NCBI GenBank assembly: GCA_003254905.1
Contig: QANU01066119.1
Span: 569,961-633,960, forward strand
Source of the DNA: Nissolia schottii
Taxonomy: Eukaryota > Streptophyta > Magnoliopsida > Fabales > Fabaceae
Reading direction: 5' to 3'
Length of the DNA stretch: 64,000 nucleotides
Shown here: positions 14,270 to 25,868 of the stretch, piece after piece
Layout: each line of letters starts with the position of its first letter
How positions within the stretch are numbered: position 1 is the stretch's first letter
The notes under the pieces: model-generated
What the model was told of the DNA's origin: nothing
Seen by the model: the letters and a program-made list of their open reading frames with translations, nothing else
Database searches by the model: none
Made by a program: the position numbers and the translations under genes

Positions 14270-15497
14270 GTGTTTGTGTTTTGGACGCAGTTGAATGGCA
14301 GTGGTAATATATCTTGTGCAGAGGTTCCGCGGTGGCTGCAAGTGCTGCTAACGGACAAGTTCTACAACGCGTGCGTGGCTCACGAAGACGAGAAGAAGAA
14401 CGAGAAGAACGTTTACTGCGTCGACTGCTGCATCAGCCTATGCCCTCACTGCCTCCCCCCTCACCGCTCTCACCGCCTCCTCCAGGTCTCCCCATTTACT
14501 CTCTATTTTTTATTTTTTATTTTTATTATTATTATTTTGATGCGGAATTAGTTAGTGCTTCTTTTTTTGTGCAGATTAGGAGATATGTGTATCATGACGT
14601 TATCAGGCTTGACGAGGCTGCCAAGTTGGTTGATTGCACTTCTGTTCAAGTGAGTTGTTTGTGTGTGTTGCATCGTCATCTTCACGCTTGACCACCATAA
14701 TTGAANATCCGGTCATCTTTTTATTTATTTATTTATTTTTTTAAAGTTTCTCACACTTCCCATGTCAATTACCTTCTTTTTCTCAAATGGGTGTTTTCTA
14801 TGAGATTTTTTCTTTAAATTTAATTTAATTTTGATAATGTTTAATTTTCATGCTCTCTGCTTTAAAATTGTAACAAATAGAGTAGTATTGGATTGAATAA
14901 TTTCATAAAAGAGCTTTTGCACTGATTTGTGAATTAAAGTTAATCTTTTTTAATATAAAGTTTAATTAGTCCTTGTGTTTTTCTTTTTAAATATTTTACC
15001 AAAAGTTGAATCTTGTTAAAGTTGTTTTATACGTGTATGAATTTATGTTTTGGACTTTAATATTGCAAATATGCTTAATTATGATTTACAATTCTGTATT
15101 TGTAACGAGAATTATATGATTTACAATGCTTAATTATTTGGTTTCGCAGATCAATCACCTCGTTAAAAAAGGGGGTGGTCTCTCTGGCTACCTACTCGAC
15201 TGCAGCTACCTGCCCCTGCCCGAAACCGGGTTCGACGAGTGCCTCATGACCCCTGACACGGTTTTTGAACCGGCCAGTTCGGTCCTCACTTCGTCCGGTT
15301 CGGGCGGTTGTGGCAGCGGGGTGGACTGCAGGACCACTCTCGCTTCCACTGCCGCCACCACCGAAGTTGTGAGGAAGAAGAGGAGTGGCAGTTCAGGTTG
15401 CCGGCCGCCCGGACCGCCGTGTTGGCCGGTTTGTGAGATTTCTGTTGGCCTGATGAACCGTAGGAAAGGGACCCCGCATAGGGCCCCACTTCATTGA
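14270..15497 (+). CDS. PLATZ zinc-binding transcription factor, one exon missing
   Basis: PLATZ proteins are plant nuclear zinc-dependent proteins that bind A/T-rich DNA and usually repress transcription. Exons seen: 14270-14485 (72 codons from a provisional ATG), 14575-14649 (25 codons) and 15150-15497 (115 codons plus stop). All junctions are phase 0 with GT-AG sites, giving 212 residues. Exon 1 has the first PLATZ zinc motif: C35-x2-H38, C50-x2-C53, C58-x2-C61, H65-x2-H68, after PRWLQVLL. Exon 2 reads IRRYVYHDVIRLDE. The last exon starts INHLVKKGGGLSGYL and ends GLMNRRKGTPHRAPLH, typical of the family branch that includes Arabidopsis At1g31040. The exon expected between the second and third, about 47 residues with the second zinc motif (C-x2-C ... 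C-x3-C), is absent from the 500-bp intron. A single N at 14706 in that intron may hide a collapsed gap. The true N-terminus may lie on an upstream exon. Confidence 0.9.
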
Positions 15498-15978
15498 ATG
15501 TGTTGTGTACGGTCATGGGAAGAGGGTGGAGGAGGCTTGTGGCTGTGGGGGGCAAAAAAGGCTCAATTTTAATTAATCTAATCTTGGCATTTTGGTTCAA
15601 TTTCATTGATGGGGTTGGAGTATTTCGTTAATCTTATCCACCTGAACGTGTGTTGTGCGGAGAGAGATAGCAACAAATATAAATCAAATTTTTATTAAAA
15701 TATGTGGAGTTCTTTCAAATTAGATATTTGTAACCATTTCTCTCCCTTATGAAAGATGAGCATGTGGATAAGATAGATGGAAATATTCAATCTGCAGGCG
15801 ATGGTTTTTATTTGGTTTAGATGGAAGAATAGCCTCCCAATTTTGTGGATTTCACCCTCTGTAGTCTCTACTTTGATGTTATGTTCTAACCTCTCTAATT
15901 GGGTATAGTCTTGATGGGTTTTGGGTATGACAAGGATCGTAGAATACGATGTCCCTCGACTGTGTATTATGATATAGC
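15141..15978 (+). repeat. 838-bp direct duplication, first copy
   Basis: Covers the splice acceptor, the PLATZ terminal exon and about 480 bp downstream. It matches 15980-16817 at a constant offset of 839 with very few substitutions seen (for example 15873, 15949 and 15955). The copies are separated only by an N at 15979. Confidence 0.97.
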
Positions 15979-15979
15979 N

Positions 15980-16817
15980 GTTTCGCAGATCAATCACCTC
16001 GTTAAAAAAGGGGGTGGTCTCTCTGGCTACCTACTCGACTGCAGCTACCTGCCCCTGCCCGAAACCGGGTTCGACGAGTGCCTCATGACCCCTGACACGG
16101 TTTTTGAACCGGCCAGTTCGGTCCTCACTTCGTCCGGTTCGGGCGGTTGTGGCAGCGGGGTGGACTGCAGGACCACTCTCGCTTCCACTGCCGCCACCAC
16201 CGAAGTTGTGAGGAAGAAGAGGAGTGGCAGTTCAGGTTGCCGGCCGCCCGGACCGCCGTGTTGGCCGGTTTGTGAGATTTCTGTTGGCCTGATGAACCGT
16301 AGGAAAGGGACCCCGCATAGGGCCCCACTTCATTGAATGTGTTGTGTACGGTCATGGGAAGAGGGTGGAGGAGGCTTGTGGCTGTGGGGGGCAAAAAAGG
16401 CTCAATTTTAATTAATCTAATCTTGGCATTTTGGTTCAATTTCATTGATGGGGTTGGAGTATTTCGTTAATCTTATCCACCTGAACGTGTGTTGTGCGGA
16501 GAGAGATAGCAACAAATATAAATCAAATTTTTATTAAAATATGTGGAGTTCTTTCAAATTAGATATTTGTAACCATTTCTCTCCCTTATGAAAGATGAGC
16601 ATGTGGATAAGATAGATGGAAATATTCAATCTGCAGGCGATGGTTTTTATTTGGTTTAGATGGAAGAATAGCCTCCCAATTTTGTGGATTTCACCCTCTG
16701 TAGTCTCTACTTTGATGTCATGTTCTAACCTCTCTAATTGGGTATAGTCTTGATGGGTTTTGGGTATGACAAGGATCATAGAATATGATGTCCCTCGACT
16801 GTGTATTATGATATAGC
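15980..16817 (+). repeat. 838-bp direct duplication, second copy
   Basis: Second copy of 15141-15978. It begins exactly at the base after the single N and continues into unique sequence after 16817, as expected where two overlapping contigs were abutted instead of merged. A genuine recent tandem duplication is the alternative. Confidence 0.97.
15989..16336 (+). pseudogene. duplicated PLATZ terminal exon
   Basis: Encodes the same 115 C-terminal PLATZ residues plus stop as 15150-15497, with its own AG acceptor. It has no zinc-binding exons of its own. If real, splicing from 14649 to this acceptor would give the same protein with a longer intron. More likely it is an assembly duplicate, because the copy starts directly after the N at 15979. 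Confidence 0.8.
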
Positions 16818-16998
16818 AGTATTACTTGTTTATGGCATCCAAGGGCAATTATATTATTTGCAATTATCATGCTCGTGTCCTCTGTGCTAGAAACTTGAAG
16901 TTTAAAATTCTGTTGATTGATGGTTCTTGTGCTTTTATCAAAAGATAGATGTTGAATAGATAGTCTAATGTTGACTTGGATTGCATTTGGTATTGGAT

Positions 16999-17226
16999 AC
17001 ATGATAGAAGAAAGAAATATAGGGCTGAGACAGAAATTTTTTTGTTTAACCTTAATGTTGTGTTCCTCCAAGCCAAAAATTGTCCCTTTTTTGTTTCAAT
17101 TTCGGTGAGTTATACATGATAGAGGAAAGAGATATAGGGTTGAGGGAGAAATTTTTTTGTTAAACCTTAATGTTGTGTCTTCCAAGCTAAAATTTGTCTT
17201 CTTTTGTTTCAATTTCGGTGAGTTAT
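16999..17226. repeat. 115-bp tandem duplication
   Basis: Two direct copies (about 16999-17113 and 17114-17226) that start at ACATGATAGA and end at TTTCGGTGAGTTATA. They differ by several substitutions and small indels, so this duplication is older than the PLATZ exon duplication just upstream. Confidence 0.85.
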
Positions 17227-20200
17227 AAAAAATATAAGAAAATTTTATTCACACCTCTTTTTTTCTGTCTTGTTCTTAATATTAGAGGTAGTCTTAGTAT
17301 TTTAATAAACACCTAAAATAAGTATTTTATCCTTGGGTATTTATTTTATTTATGATTTACCCTAGTTGTGACCACTTACCATCACCCTTGTTAGAGCCTC
17401 TAGCAATAATCGCACTTTAGATTTCATTTTGTCCCCACCTAGTCATTAGGTTATAAAAGACGTCAGGAAACTAATTGGGTGAGATTTACCACTCCTATAG
17501 AAGGGATTTTACCTTTAGTATTCACTCACCCGACATATTTTTAATGAAGATTTTTTTTTTAAAAAAAATCTTATATAATGATAAATGACATTAATCACTT
17601 TTTTGTTGATCAATAGGTGAAGGTGGGATCAATCGTTAAAACATTTATAAGAGTTGTTTCATGGGCTTAGATACATTAATTTATCAATAAATTGAAAAAG
17701 TGAAAGCGATCATTAATTTGGGATGGAGAGAGTATAAATTTTTACTTGAGAGCTAGTAATTTATGCGGTATTTCCCTTAGTTTAGTGTTAAGTAATTTTC
17801 AATATAATTGTTTCTTTAAATTCATCATACTAATAAATATTTCATTACAATTAAGGGCATGAAAGAAAAAAAAAAGAAGGTAATTATATCTAAAAATTAT
17901 AAATGAATAAATATTTTGAAATCCTAAATAAATAGAAAAGTGACAATCAAAGCGAAACGGAGGCTAGTAGCTGAATTTCTCATAGTTAGTGGTTAATTAA
18001 CAAAAGTATTAATATGATTATAGTTTGTTTTGCTAGTTAAAGAACTTTGTAAAATTTTACTGAAAAATACAAAATTTGTAAGTCTTAAATGCAATTAAAG
18101 TATTAAAATTTTTAAAATATTTCACTTTAAATTCCGTAGCTTAGTTTAGCCCCATTTTTAATCATTGAAAATTAATTTAACAATAATTTTAGACAACTAC
18201 TCTTAACTTTGAGTAAATAAAAAGTTGATCTGGTAAAATTTATCTTGATTGACAAAATAAAGAAGAATAAACAAATTTTTTCTTTAATTTTAAAGGTGTT
18301 TTGATAAAATAGGCTGAAACTATTATTTAGACATTAAGAAAAAAAATTATTTTCTTAATTAAATTTTTTTTATCAATTATATAAAAAAATAATTATTAAA
18401 ATAAATAATTCATAAAATAAGTTTAATATTTCAACATATCCTACCCACTCTTATCATGAAAATAGTATAATAGAAGCAAAAATTGATGACAAACAAAGAA
18501 TAGCAGCAGCAACAATTGAGACAGTACTGTTCAACGTGCAGTCTTGTCTTTTCTCCGGATTTTGTGTTTTTAATAGACCCTGGTGTAGATGGTGACAAAA
18601 TTCAAACACATAACAGCCTTTAATTTATTGCACTTTGTCCCTATCCCAATGTTACTGCAATTCAGCTGTCTAATGGAAAATTTGCAACTTCATTACTCGA
18701 TGCATTTGCAACTTCATTACTCGATGCACCCATTCCAAATATTATTCGTATTTTTGGGAAGAGATTTTAATAAAATATAAATTTTAATAAATGCGTCAAA
18801 TGGAGAATTTTAATAACTCAGCTGTCTAATGGAAAATTTTTCTCTTATTTATTTTTTGATAAATGCGTCAAAATTATTTTAATTAAATTTTATTCCTTCT
18901 ATTAGTTGTCATTTTTAATCTTCTAGATTTATTTTGCATTCAATATATTTATACATATTCATATTATCAAAATTCTTTATCATTAGACAAATTTTAATGG
19001 CTTATATCAAGAGGTCATAAATTTAAATATTAATATTACCTATGTACATAAAATAAAATAAAATAAAATAAAAGGAATCCTAGGGTTTATGCTCATTATC
19101 ATGGAGTGAGAAGGAATAAAAACACAAGCCGGTAGCCATGAATTTAAACTAGCTAGATAAAAGCCAATCATAAACAAAATGGACACATGTTTTGTGAATC
19201 ATAATGAACCAACAAACGGCCAAGATGATTAAACGGTGTATACAAAGCACATCATATTAGGCTTTGATATGGTTTTAGCTAGCCAGCATGCAAATCATGG
19301 CAATGTATGCTGCCACCAAAGGCAAAGGAGAAAAGTCAGCGAAGCCAGTAGTTATTGGGTATCAACTGGAGTGGATACCAATGGGGCCCACCTCACAAAA
19401 AAGGGCAGGGATACTTGTCCTTTTCAATTTCTGGGAAAAGGGTGACTCTTCATGTATCATATCCTGTTGCGTATCATCTTGGCATAAACCAACGCCGACC
19501 TATACCATAGTACTACCCTACTTGTATTTGATTTCTCCATGAAAAACATTAATTTTTCTACCCATTGCACATGACTCGGGTTTTTACTAACAAGCAATTT
19601 GTTTAAAAGTTTCAAGTCTTAAAAAAAAATTGCTGTTTTAAATATATTGAAAATTAAAAAAGAATTAAATTTGTTTTTGGTGTATCTTTAATTATGACAC
19701 TTGCTAGAGTAATTTTACATTTTTTAAAAAATCAGAAGCAAATAAATTATTGAAAAAATGATTTAAGAAATTTTCATACACCAAATGAAATAAAAATAAT
19801 AAAACACTTTACTTATGATTTTAAAATTTTAATACCTTAAATGTATCTGTGTTTTTATTTGAAGGCTTAAACTAAAAAATTAAGCAAATAAGAGACGTAC
19901 AGGAATTAAAGAGTCAAGAACCACTCGCCGAACCAACCAAGTGGGTTGCAACTTGCGAACAAACCAGCTCAATCCATCAAAGTGAGTTGAGCTGACAAAA
20001 TTACAACTTATTTTAAATTAACACGATGCAACTGATAGAATGATTGTTATCGAATTTTTTTTGACTTTTGATTATATTTGACATCTATTGTTCATGTTAA
20101 ATATTCTCTAAGAATTTTCTCTTTAAAGTTGTTAAAAATTATTACTTAATTATTTTTATTCATATAATAATATTTAGTTAAATATTAATATAAAATTATT

Positions 20201-20372
20201 TATATTCTTTTTTAATTAAATTATTTTATATATATATAATTTTTTGAATAATAAAAAAATTAATTATTTTTATTTATGTGACAATTTTATTAAATGTAAA
20301 TATAGAAAAGTTTTAAACTAACGGCAAAAGTCAATTATTCTCTTCTATTGTTTTGTAATTTTTTATAAGTAT

Positions 20373-20406
<34 letters not shown>

Positions 20407-21880
20407 NTTGGTAAGTGATGGAGTGGGGTGGTCTGAAATCGAAATGGTAATTGGGCTGTTAAATAAAGCAGTCAAATCTATCACCTCAAAAGATCTTAGT
20501 AAAACAACGAAGGTGCAAAAGATAACATACACCAACTAAAGATCACAAACATAGTTAAAGCTGTTCTGGGATTTGATATGGCCATTGGGTTAATTAGTGA
20601 ATCACTTTGTGATTTAAATAGTCAATATCTCCTTAATTAAATAAATTTTGATCGATTAATAGAACTTAAAATAATGAAACTTCAAATGAAGTATTTGATT
20701 CAAAGATATCTCTATTTAAAATAAAATAAATATTTTTATATTGATAATTAAAAAATAATTTAAGTAAAGTAAACATTGAGTATCTTTACTTTTAATTTTA
20801 TTTTTACTAAAATTAACATCATTTTACTAAATTTTTTTTTTAAAAAAACATGACCCAATCAAGTCTTTTAAACTCAGCTGGGGCACCAATTTTTATAAAA
20901 ATCAGCTAACTTACACTAAATCACACGAATTTAGAACATGGCCTAATAAAATAACTAGTTCGGACCCATAGTTGAACCATCATATTTCGAGTTGATCTAG
21001 TTAAGCCGAACCAAATTTTATAACTAATGATGTGTCAAATAATAAATAAAAAAAAGTAAAAAATCTCTTAGTTAAAAAACATACAAGAATTTTTACGTAT
21101 ACATGTACATGAAATTATTTTAGTGAGGCTTTTGTAGAATAATGACGCGATGATGTCCAACACGAGTCTCATTGATGCGGCCAAGATGACGAAGAACCTG
21201 TAGAACACCAAAGACAAATAGTAGTACACTCAAATGAAATGACAATTAACCTGCAAAACCCATACATGCTACAGGCTCCACAAGGTACTTTACCTTCAGT
21301 TATATAAATGCCTCCGAGTTATAACAATTAACAAGGATTTCATATGGAATGATCGGTAAATGTGTATTTGGAATTCAGACCTGATTTGATTTGTAACAAA
21401 TTTTCATAGTATGTTAAGAAAAAAGAATTGTTTATACTAAAAATCTTAAATTTATGAAAATTTAATTTATTTATATTAAAAATCTTATCATTTTATGAAG
21501 GATTTGTTAGAATTGATTTTATTTTAATATAAAAGATTATTTTATTTCTATTCTACTAACTAAACTCTACCATCTTTATCAAATTAATTCATATTTTAAT
21601 GAATTTCAAACATAGTATTTAATTTTTTAATTTAATTCCAGTATCATCTTATATATTTAGTTTCAAACACGATAATTAATTTACAATCCAAACGGTGCCA
21701 CAACCAGCCTAAATGGCCAAATTTGATGAATCTTGCACGTATATGGGTAAGCCTCGCAGGAGCTGACAAACCAAAAGCAGGGTTAAGTCTCACAGACTTG
21801 TTTGAGGGTGGGTGGTCCAATAGTTTGTCTCATTGATTCGTTATAGGTACTATAGCCATGAAAACTTAATATGGAAATAA
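17227..21880. other. AT-rich intergenic DNA
   Basis: No gene is supported. About 17695-17740 reads like one end of a Stowaway/mariner-type MITE (GTGAAAGCGATCATTAATTT then GGGATGGAGAGAGTA). A 23-bp unit is repeated directly at about 18686-18728 (GCAACTTCATTACTCGATGC twice), and CAGCTGTCTAATGGAAAATT recurs at about 18664 and 18820. A TA microsatellite (20381-20406) ends at a single N (20407), another probable join. The open frame at 19288-19542 has no recognised domain. Confidence 0.55.
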
Positions 21881-21886
21881 GTTGGC

Positions 21887-21896
21887 TATAAAATAG
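21887..21896 (+). promoter_or_regulatory. TATA-box-like site
   Basis: CTATAAAATA lies about 112 bp upstream of the ATG of the small ORF at 21999. The spacing suits a transcription start near 21920 and a leader of about 80 bases. Inferred from sequence alone. Confidence 0.4.
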
Positions 21897-21998
21897 CGAG
21901 TACTTGAGCCCTTCACACCACTAGTTGGTACTAGAGTTACAGAATAGTATCACGCAACTTAAAATTGAGAGTTGAGAAAGGTAGAACTGTGGCAAGAA

Positions 21999-22085
21999 AT
22001 GGCACTTGCAAAAAGCATTTTTGATATAACAAGAAGAGTACATAGAAGGCTTAAGAAGCAACAATCTCTCAAGGATGTGTTGTGA
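21999..22085 (+). CDS. candidate 28-residue small ORF
   Basis: The frame starts MALAKSIFDITRRVHRRLKK and ends QQSLKDVL. It is basic in the middle, with six Arg/Lys among residues 12-20. The start context AAGAAATGGC is a strong plant initiation context, with a purine at -3 and GC after the ATG. A TATA-like box lies about 110 bp upstream. I do not recognise the peptide. Its end overlaps a good splice donor (GTGAGT at 22082-22087), so this could be the first exon of a longer gene. No downstream exon was identified. Confidence 0.3.
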   Translation: MALAKSIFDITRRVHRRLKKQQSLKDVL

Positions 22086-23089
22086 GTACTTTTAATGATG
22101 AATAAATCTTGTAGGACAAAGCACATAGGTGATCAATATCATTTTGTTTGCGAAGTAGTGGAGTAATGATAAAAATGAGATGATTTGAGAAGTTTGTCAA
22201 AAATAACTGAGTGGGAGATTGTGAAGAAAACAAGGTTATTTTTGCTTTGAAAAGTAAAAAATTATTGCTTTCTTAAAAGGATGACTAAGTGTTGGCTATG
22301 TTCTTGCCAACTTGCATGAAGAAATCAAGTTTAAGATAGTCTTGACCACAAGTTTCATCTAGCGGTAGTGGCTTAGCTTGAATAAGCCATATGTTCTTTG
22401 ATCTTTATGAAGCCAAAAATCAAATTGAACATTGTCTTAGTTAACATGGAAGTTGAGAGCATGTATGGTCAAAGCAAGTCAAAGAAAATAACTAGATTTA
22501 TAAAATTGACAACTTGCAGCCACGTACCATGCAAGGTGTAGATTGTTATTGTTTGCTTCATGGTTAAGCATATGCAAACCGCCATACAACTAATAGATGG
22601 TGGTGTCATTCAATTACGTTGTGTGCCAAAAATGTTCACCAAGAGCAAGAGTGTGATAGATGCACACGAGATGCATCAAGAGCTAGCTTAATGAGAGTAA
22701 GAGCGAGAAAGATTGAGTGTTATAGAGAAAAATATCATGCCTCTCCTGTCTTTATTTTCTTCATATGTGAGAGAGAGTGATTGGTCTCTCCCTAATTTTA
22801 GTGCGTTATATTGGTCCAGAACTCTGGTACCTAACAAAAATCATGAGGATAGGAGAATAAAGTGAGCCTAAGTTCAGCTTAAAACTTAGTTCAAGGGAAG
22901 AGGATTGTTCATGTGTTTTATGAAGGCTATCTAGGCTATATACGTGCCGAATAGGACTAAGCAGTGGTGAATTGAGCAATTCGAGAAATAGGACACTGAC
23001 CGTGTATTTGAAATTGCCTCCACATTTGACACTGGGATATAAGATACACGTACACAATGGTGGCTGAGAAAGGGTATATTGGATGGTTA
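22086..23089. other. intergenic, repeat-like DNA left of the inverted retroelement
   Basis: No gene domain is recognised. It contains purine-rich GAGAGAGTG tracts near 22770 and sequence with the style of degraded retrotransposon, without a readable gag or pol motif. It ends at GGTTA, immediately before the TG terminus of the left LTR. Confidence 0.4.
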
Positions 23090-23830
23090 TGATGGTTTTA
23101 TGTGGCTTAGAGAATGGGGAGTTGAATCTAAGCAGGAGTTTTTGAAAACTCTCTTGAAAGGTCATCTTCTTAAATTTCAAGAGATATCTCATTATATTCG
23201 AGGAGACAAGTTTAAAAAAAAGGAATCTTTAAAACAGAATTTGATTGAAAGAATAGAAGCTATAAATAATGAAAGAAAGATCACACAAGGGATTTTTAAT
23301 GGTTCGATTCCTAAAAGTTAGGAATCTACATCCAGCTTTTCTTTCTCTATTTCCGTAAATTTGGCTGATGCACTTGTCTGTGCATTGGAAGCATACATTT
23401 CCCAGCATATATAATTTACTTTGCTGTTGTGCCACATCACATCCCCTTTTTATTATTTTCATCCTTGGGGAAAACGTTCACCGCTGATTCCTTTTCATTT
23501 GCGTCAGACGCATAATATATATTTACAAATTTCTTTTTTCCTTCAAAAGGCTATGACGCAGCCATACATCTTCCTTCTCTCTCTTTCCATTTGATTCAGA
23601 AATTTTGCTAATTTTTTCCTTTTGTTTTCATTGGTCAGAAAATTAATGCTTCCCATATTTTATTTCTTACTTTTCCCAAAAGGATGAATTGGGCCGTGAA
23701 ATTCTTGGGCTGTATGTTCCGTTTTTTTGTTCCCAATTCTTTAAGAACAGAATTAAGCCAAGAATTTATCTTGAAACACTTTCACACACATGAGAAAGTT
23801 CATACAATGTTTGTCATCATTAAATTAACA
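23090..23830 (-). mobile_element. left LTR of inverted retroelement pair (internally deleted)
   Basis: On the minus strand this LTR starts TGTTAATTTA right after a polypurine tract (AAGGGGGAGAT) and ends ACCATCA at 23090, so it has TG...CA ends. It is about 741 bp. Compared with the right LTR (27999-29732) it lacks roughly 880 bp, with the junction near 23338, and a short block near its start. Much of the remainder aligns well in inverted orientation. Confidence 0.85.
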
Positions 23831-25793
23831 ATCTCCCCCTTAATGACAAACATATATAAGATAATCAAAGTATGAACTAAGGAGTTTAGATATACCTTCA
23901 AGAGCTCCCCTTTAATATTTGCTCCCCCTCAATTAAGGCTTCTCGCATGTATCCTTAACCTTGTATGCCTTTTATCTCAATGATTTTGAGAGAGGTACAT
24001 ATTTAAGGATTTATTTCTTGTATTTCCAAGGAATCTCTTGCCTAAGAAATACAAGAGGCTTTGCAACCTGTGTATAATAAGAAATAGAATATATGCCAGA
24101 AAAGTTTTGTTTGATAAAGTAGTTAGTTCCAAAGCAGTTATAGATTTTTACATAAAAAAAATATACAGGCAAGGCTCAATGGCCTTGGCAAAAATAACGA
24201 AAATAAAAAATTGTCCAAGTCATGCAAGAAAATATTAAAGCAGATCTAAAAGTCTTCGAAATCATCGGTGGCGAAAGTGGTTTCGATCTGGGTGAGCAAA
24301 CATTTGGTCCTACCTTGTTGTTTTTTTATCTCCCTTGTGGCTTGCTTGTGCTCCTCTGCTTGGCATTGGGTCATCAAGGAGATTGTGTCTTGGAGACACA
24401 TGACCTCTTTGAGGATCTGTAGCATGAAATGTTTAATCGAATGGCTTTTGGAAGTCTTGAATTTTTTTTTTCTTTTTGAGGGATGAAGCAGATGAGTCGG
24501 TTGAGATCCCAATAGGCTCTGATGGTTGCGCCTTGCTCTTCCCTCAACCGTGCATGTGTTTTACCTTGTCTCACATTGTTCCCCATCCAGTGGGATGTCA
24601 CAAAATTCAAATATTAAGGTGAGCAACATGGCATAGGGTAGAGTTTGTTGCGGAGATAAACAGGCTAGGATGTACTGAATGAATATGTAAGGAAAACTGA
24701 TTGGAATTTTGTGGAGCAAGCAGTACAACACCACTGCATCCATCTGTAAGAACTGGTATCTGCGGTTCTGGTTAAGGTAATACTTAAGGGAATTAATTCA
24801 CAATTCAGCAATCCCAGAGGAGGATTAACCGAACAGAACACAATAGATAATAACTGAATTGAATAATTGATGATAGTGATAATAGAAATAGTCCTGGGAG
24901 ATTAGGATCCCTTGGTCCTCCTAGTTCTAGCCTAAATTCCTGAATACCTAAACCCTTCTCCTAAAGTCTCACTTATAGCCACTTGTGAGAGAGAATCATG
25001 GGTTGGATAAATTCCTAATTCTTCTCAACTAACAGTATTCTCTCTATCCTAACTACTAGATCCTCTTCTAACTTATTCCCTAATTCAAATTACTTGATAA
25101 CAATAATTCAAAGCCTAATAAATAATAATAATAATTCAAATCCTAAGTTAATTAAGTAGTAGCTGACCGAAACTTCCCTCTTCTGGAATAATGGAGAGGG
25201 AAAGGAATTATGCCCTTTCCTTTCTTGGTAGTTTTGGTTTCAAGGTATGTAACAATCATGGTAACTTTGTCAAAACTTCCTTGTCTAGGAAGTATGACAT
25301 TTGTAATTATTTTATGGAACTGTTTTTTTTATGGGTTGAGGGCTTGGGAAGAGAATTTCGTCCCATAGAGTTTTGATCTATGCTCAGCCAGAGATGATAT
25401 CATCTCATGGTAGGTGAAAGGTAAGTTGGTGTTCCAATTTTGACTGAGAAAAATCCCAGTACTTTGGTAAGGAACATGAAAAAGTTGAGAGAGGAGAAGG
25501 GGAGAGATAGTGATTTGGACACTGCACACATAGGTGGTTTCCCTACAGTTTTGGAGATTTGTAAAGAATAGTTGAACAAGTCGGGGGTATATAGGCTTGT
25601 GTATGTGGAATAAGTTCTCCCAACCTTGGGAGCAAAATAGGTGGGAGAAGTCAAGGTTTTTGGCAGAGAACTTCTCTGAGCACACAAGATAGGGAGTGGT
25701 GATGGTTCTTTTTGAGAATTTTTTTAGAAAGGCCTCTTCAGCACGTGCATTGGCAAAATAGTATGAGGCTTGAGGAAATGAGTCGAGGGAAGA
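23831..25793 (-). mobile_element. left internal arm of inverted retroelement
   Basis: Inverted counterpart of 26082-27998. It contains the polypurine tracts typical of LTR-element 3' ends (GAGGGGGAGC-like and AAGGGGGAGAT on the minus strand) and a broken Transposase_32-like gene. Compared with the right arm it lacks about 450 bp (right-arm 27315-27765) and carries a 510-bp insertion at 24745-25254. Confidence 0.85.
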
Positions 25794-25868
25794 AAGTGTT
25801 ACTGATAGTTTCTGTGGCAGGTTCCTTCCCCGGACATCGAGGAGGTGTAGGAAAGCATGATGGAGCAT
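24246..25868 (-). pseudogene. broken Transposase_32-like gene (left arm)
   Basis: Three collinear minus-strand pieces match the right-arm gene in order. 25868-25329 includes YLVCSEKFSAKNLDFSH and ITISPLLLSQLFHV. 24743-24561 is the MDAVVLYCLLHKIPISFPYI piece. 24512-24246 is the C-terminal KFKTSKSHSIKHFMLQILKE piece, which continues about 28 residues beyond where the right-arm copy stops. The gene is interrupted by the solo-LTR-like insertion and by frameshifts. The family is a plant 'putative transposon protein' domain found in retroelements; its biochemical role is unknown to me. Confidence 0.75.
24745..25254 (-). mobile_element. solo-LTR-like insertion, 510 bp
   Basis: This block splits the codons joining DKVTM and MDAVVLY and is absent from the right arm. 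That defines its ends as TGTAAGAAC at the left and GTATGTAACA at the right, with ATC on both sides (24742-24744 and 25255-25257). On the minus strand it begins TGTTACATACC, has a TATA-like CTATAAGTGAG and ends TTCTTACA, consistent with a solo LTR. The apparent 3-bp duplication is shorter than the usual 5 bp. Confidence 0.7.

Noticed and set aside
15286..16445. Minus-strand 106-residue frames opposite the PLATZ last exon (both copies)
   Set aside because: Shadow of the GC-rich plus-strand exon; the plus strand has conserved PLATZ residues and splice sites.
22079..22125. Intron after the small ORF using GTGAGT at 22082 and the AG at about 22108
   Set aside because: The implied intron would be under 30 bases, too short for plant splicing.
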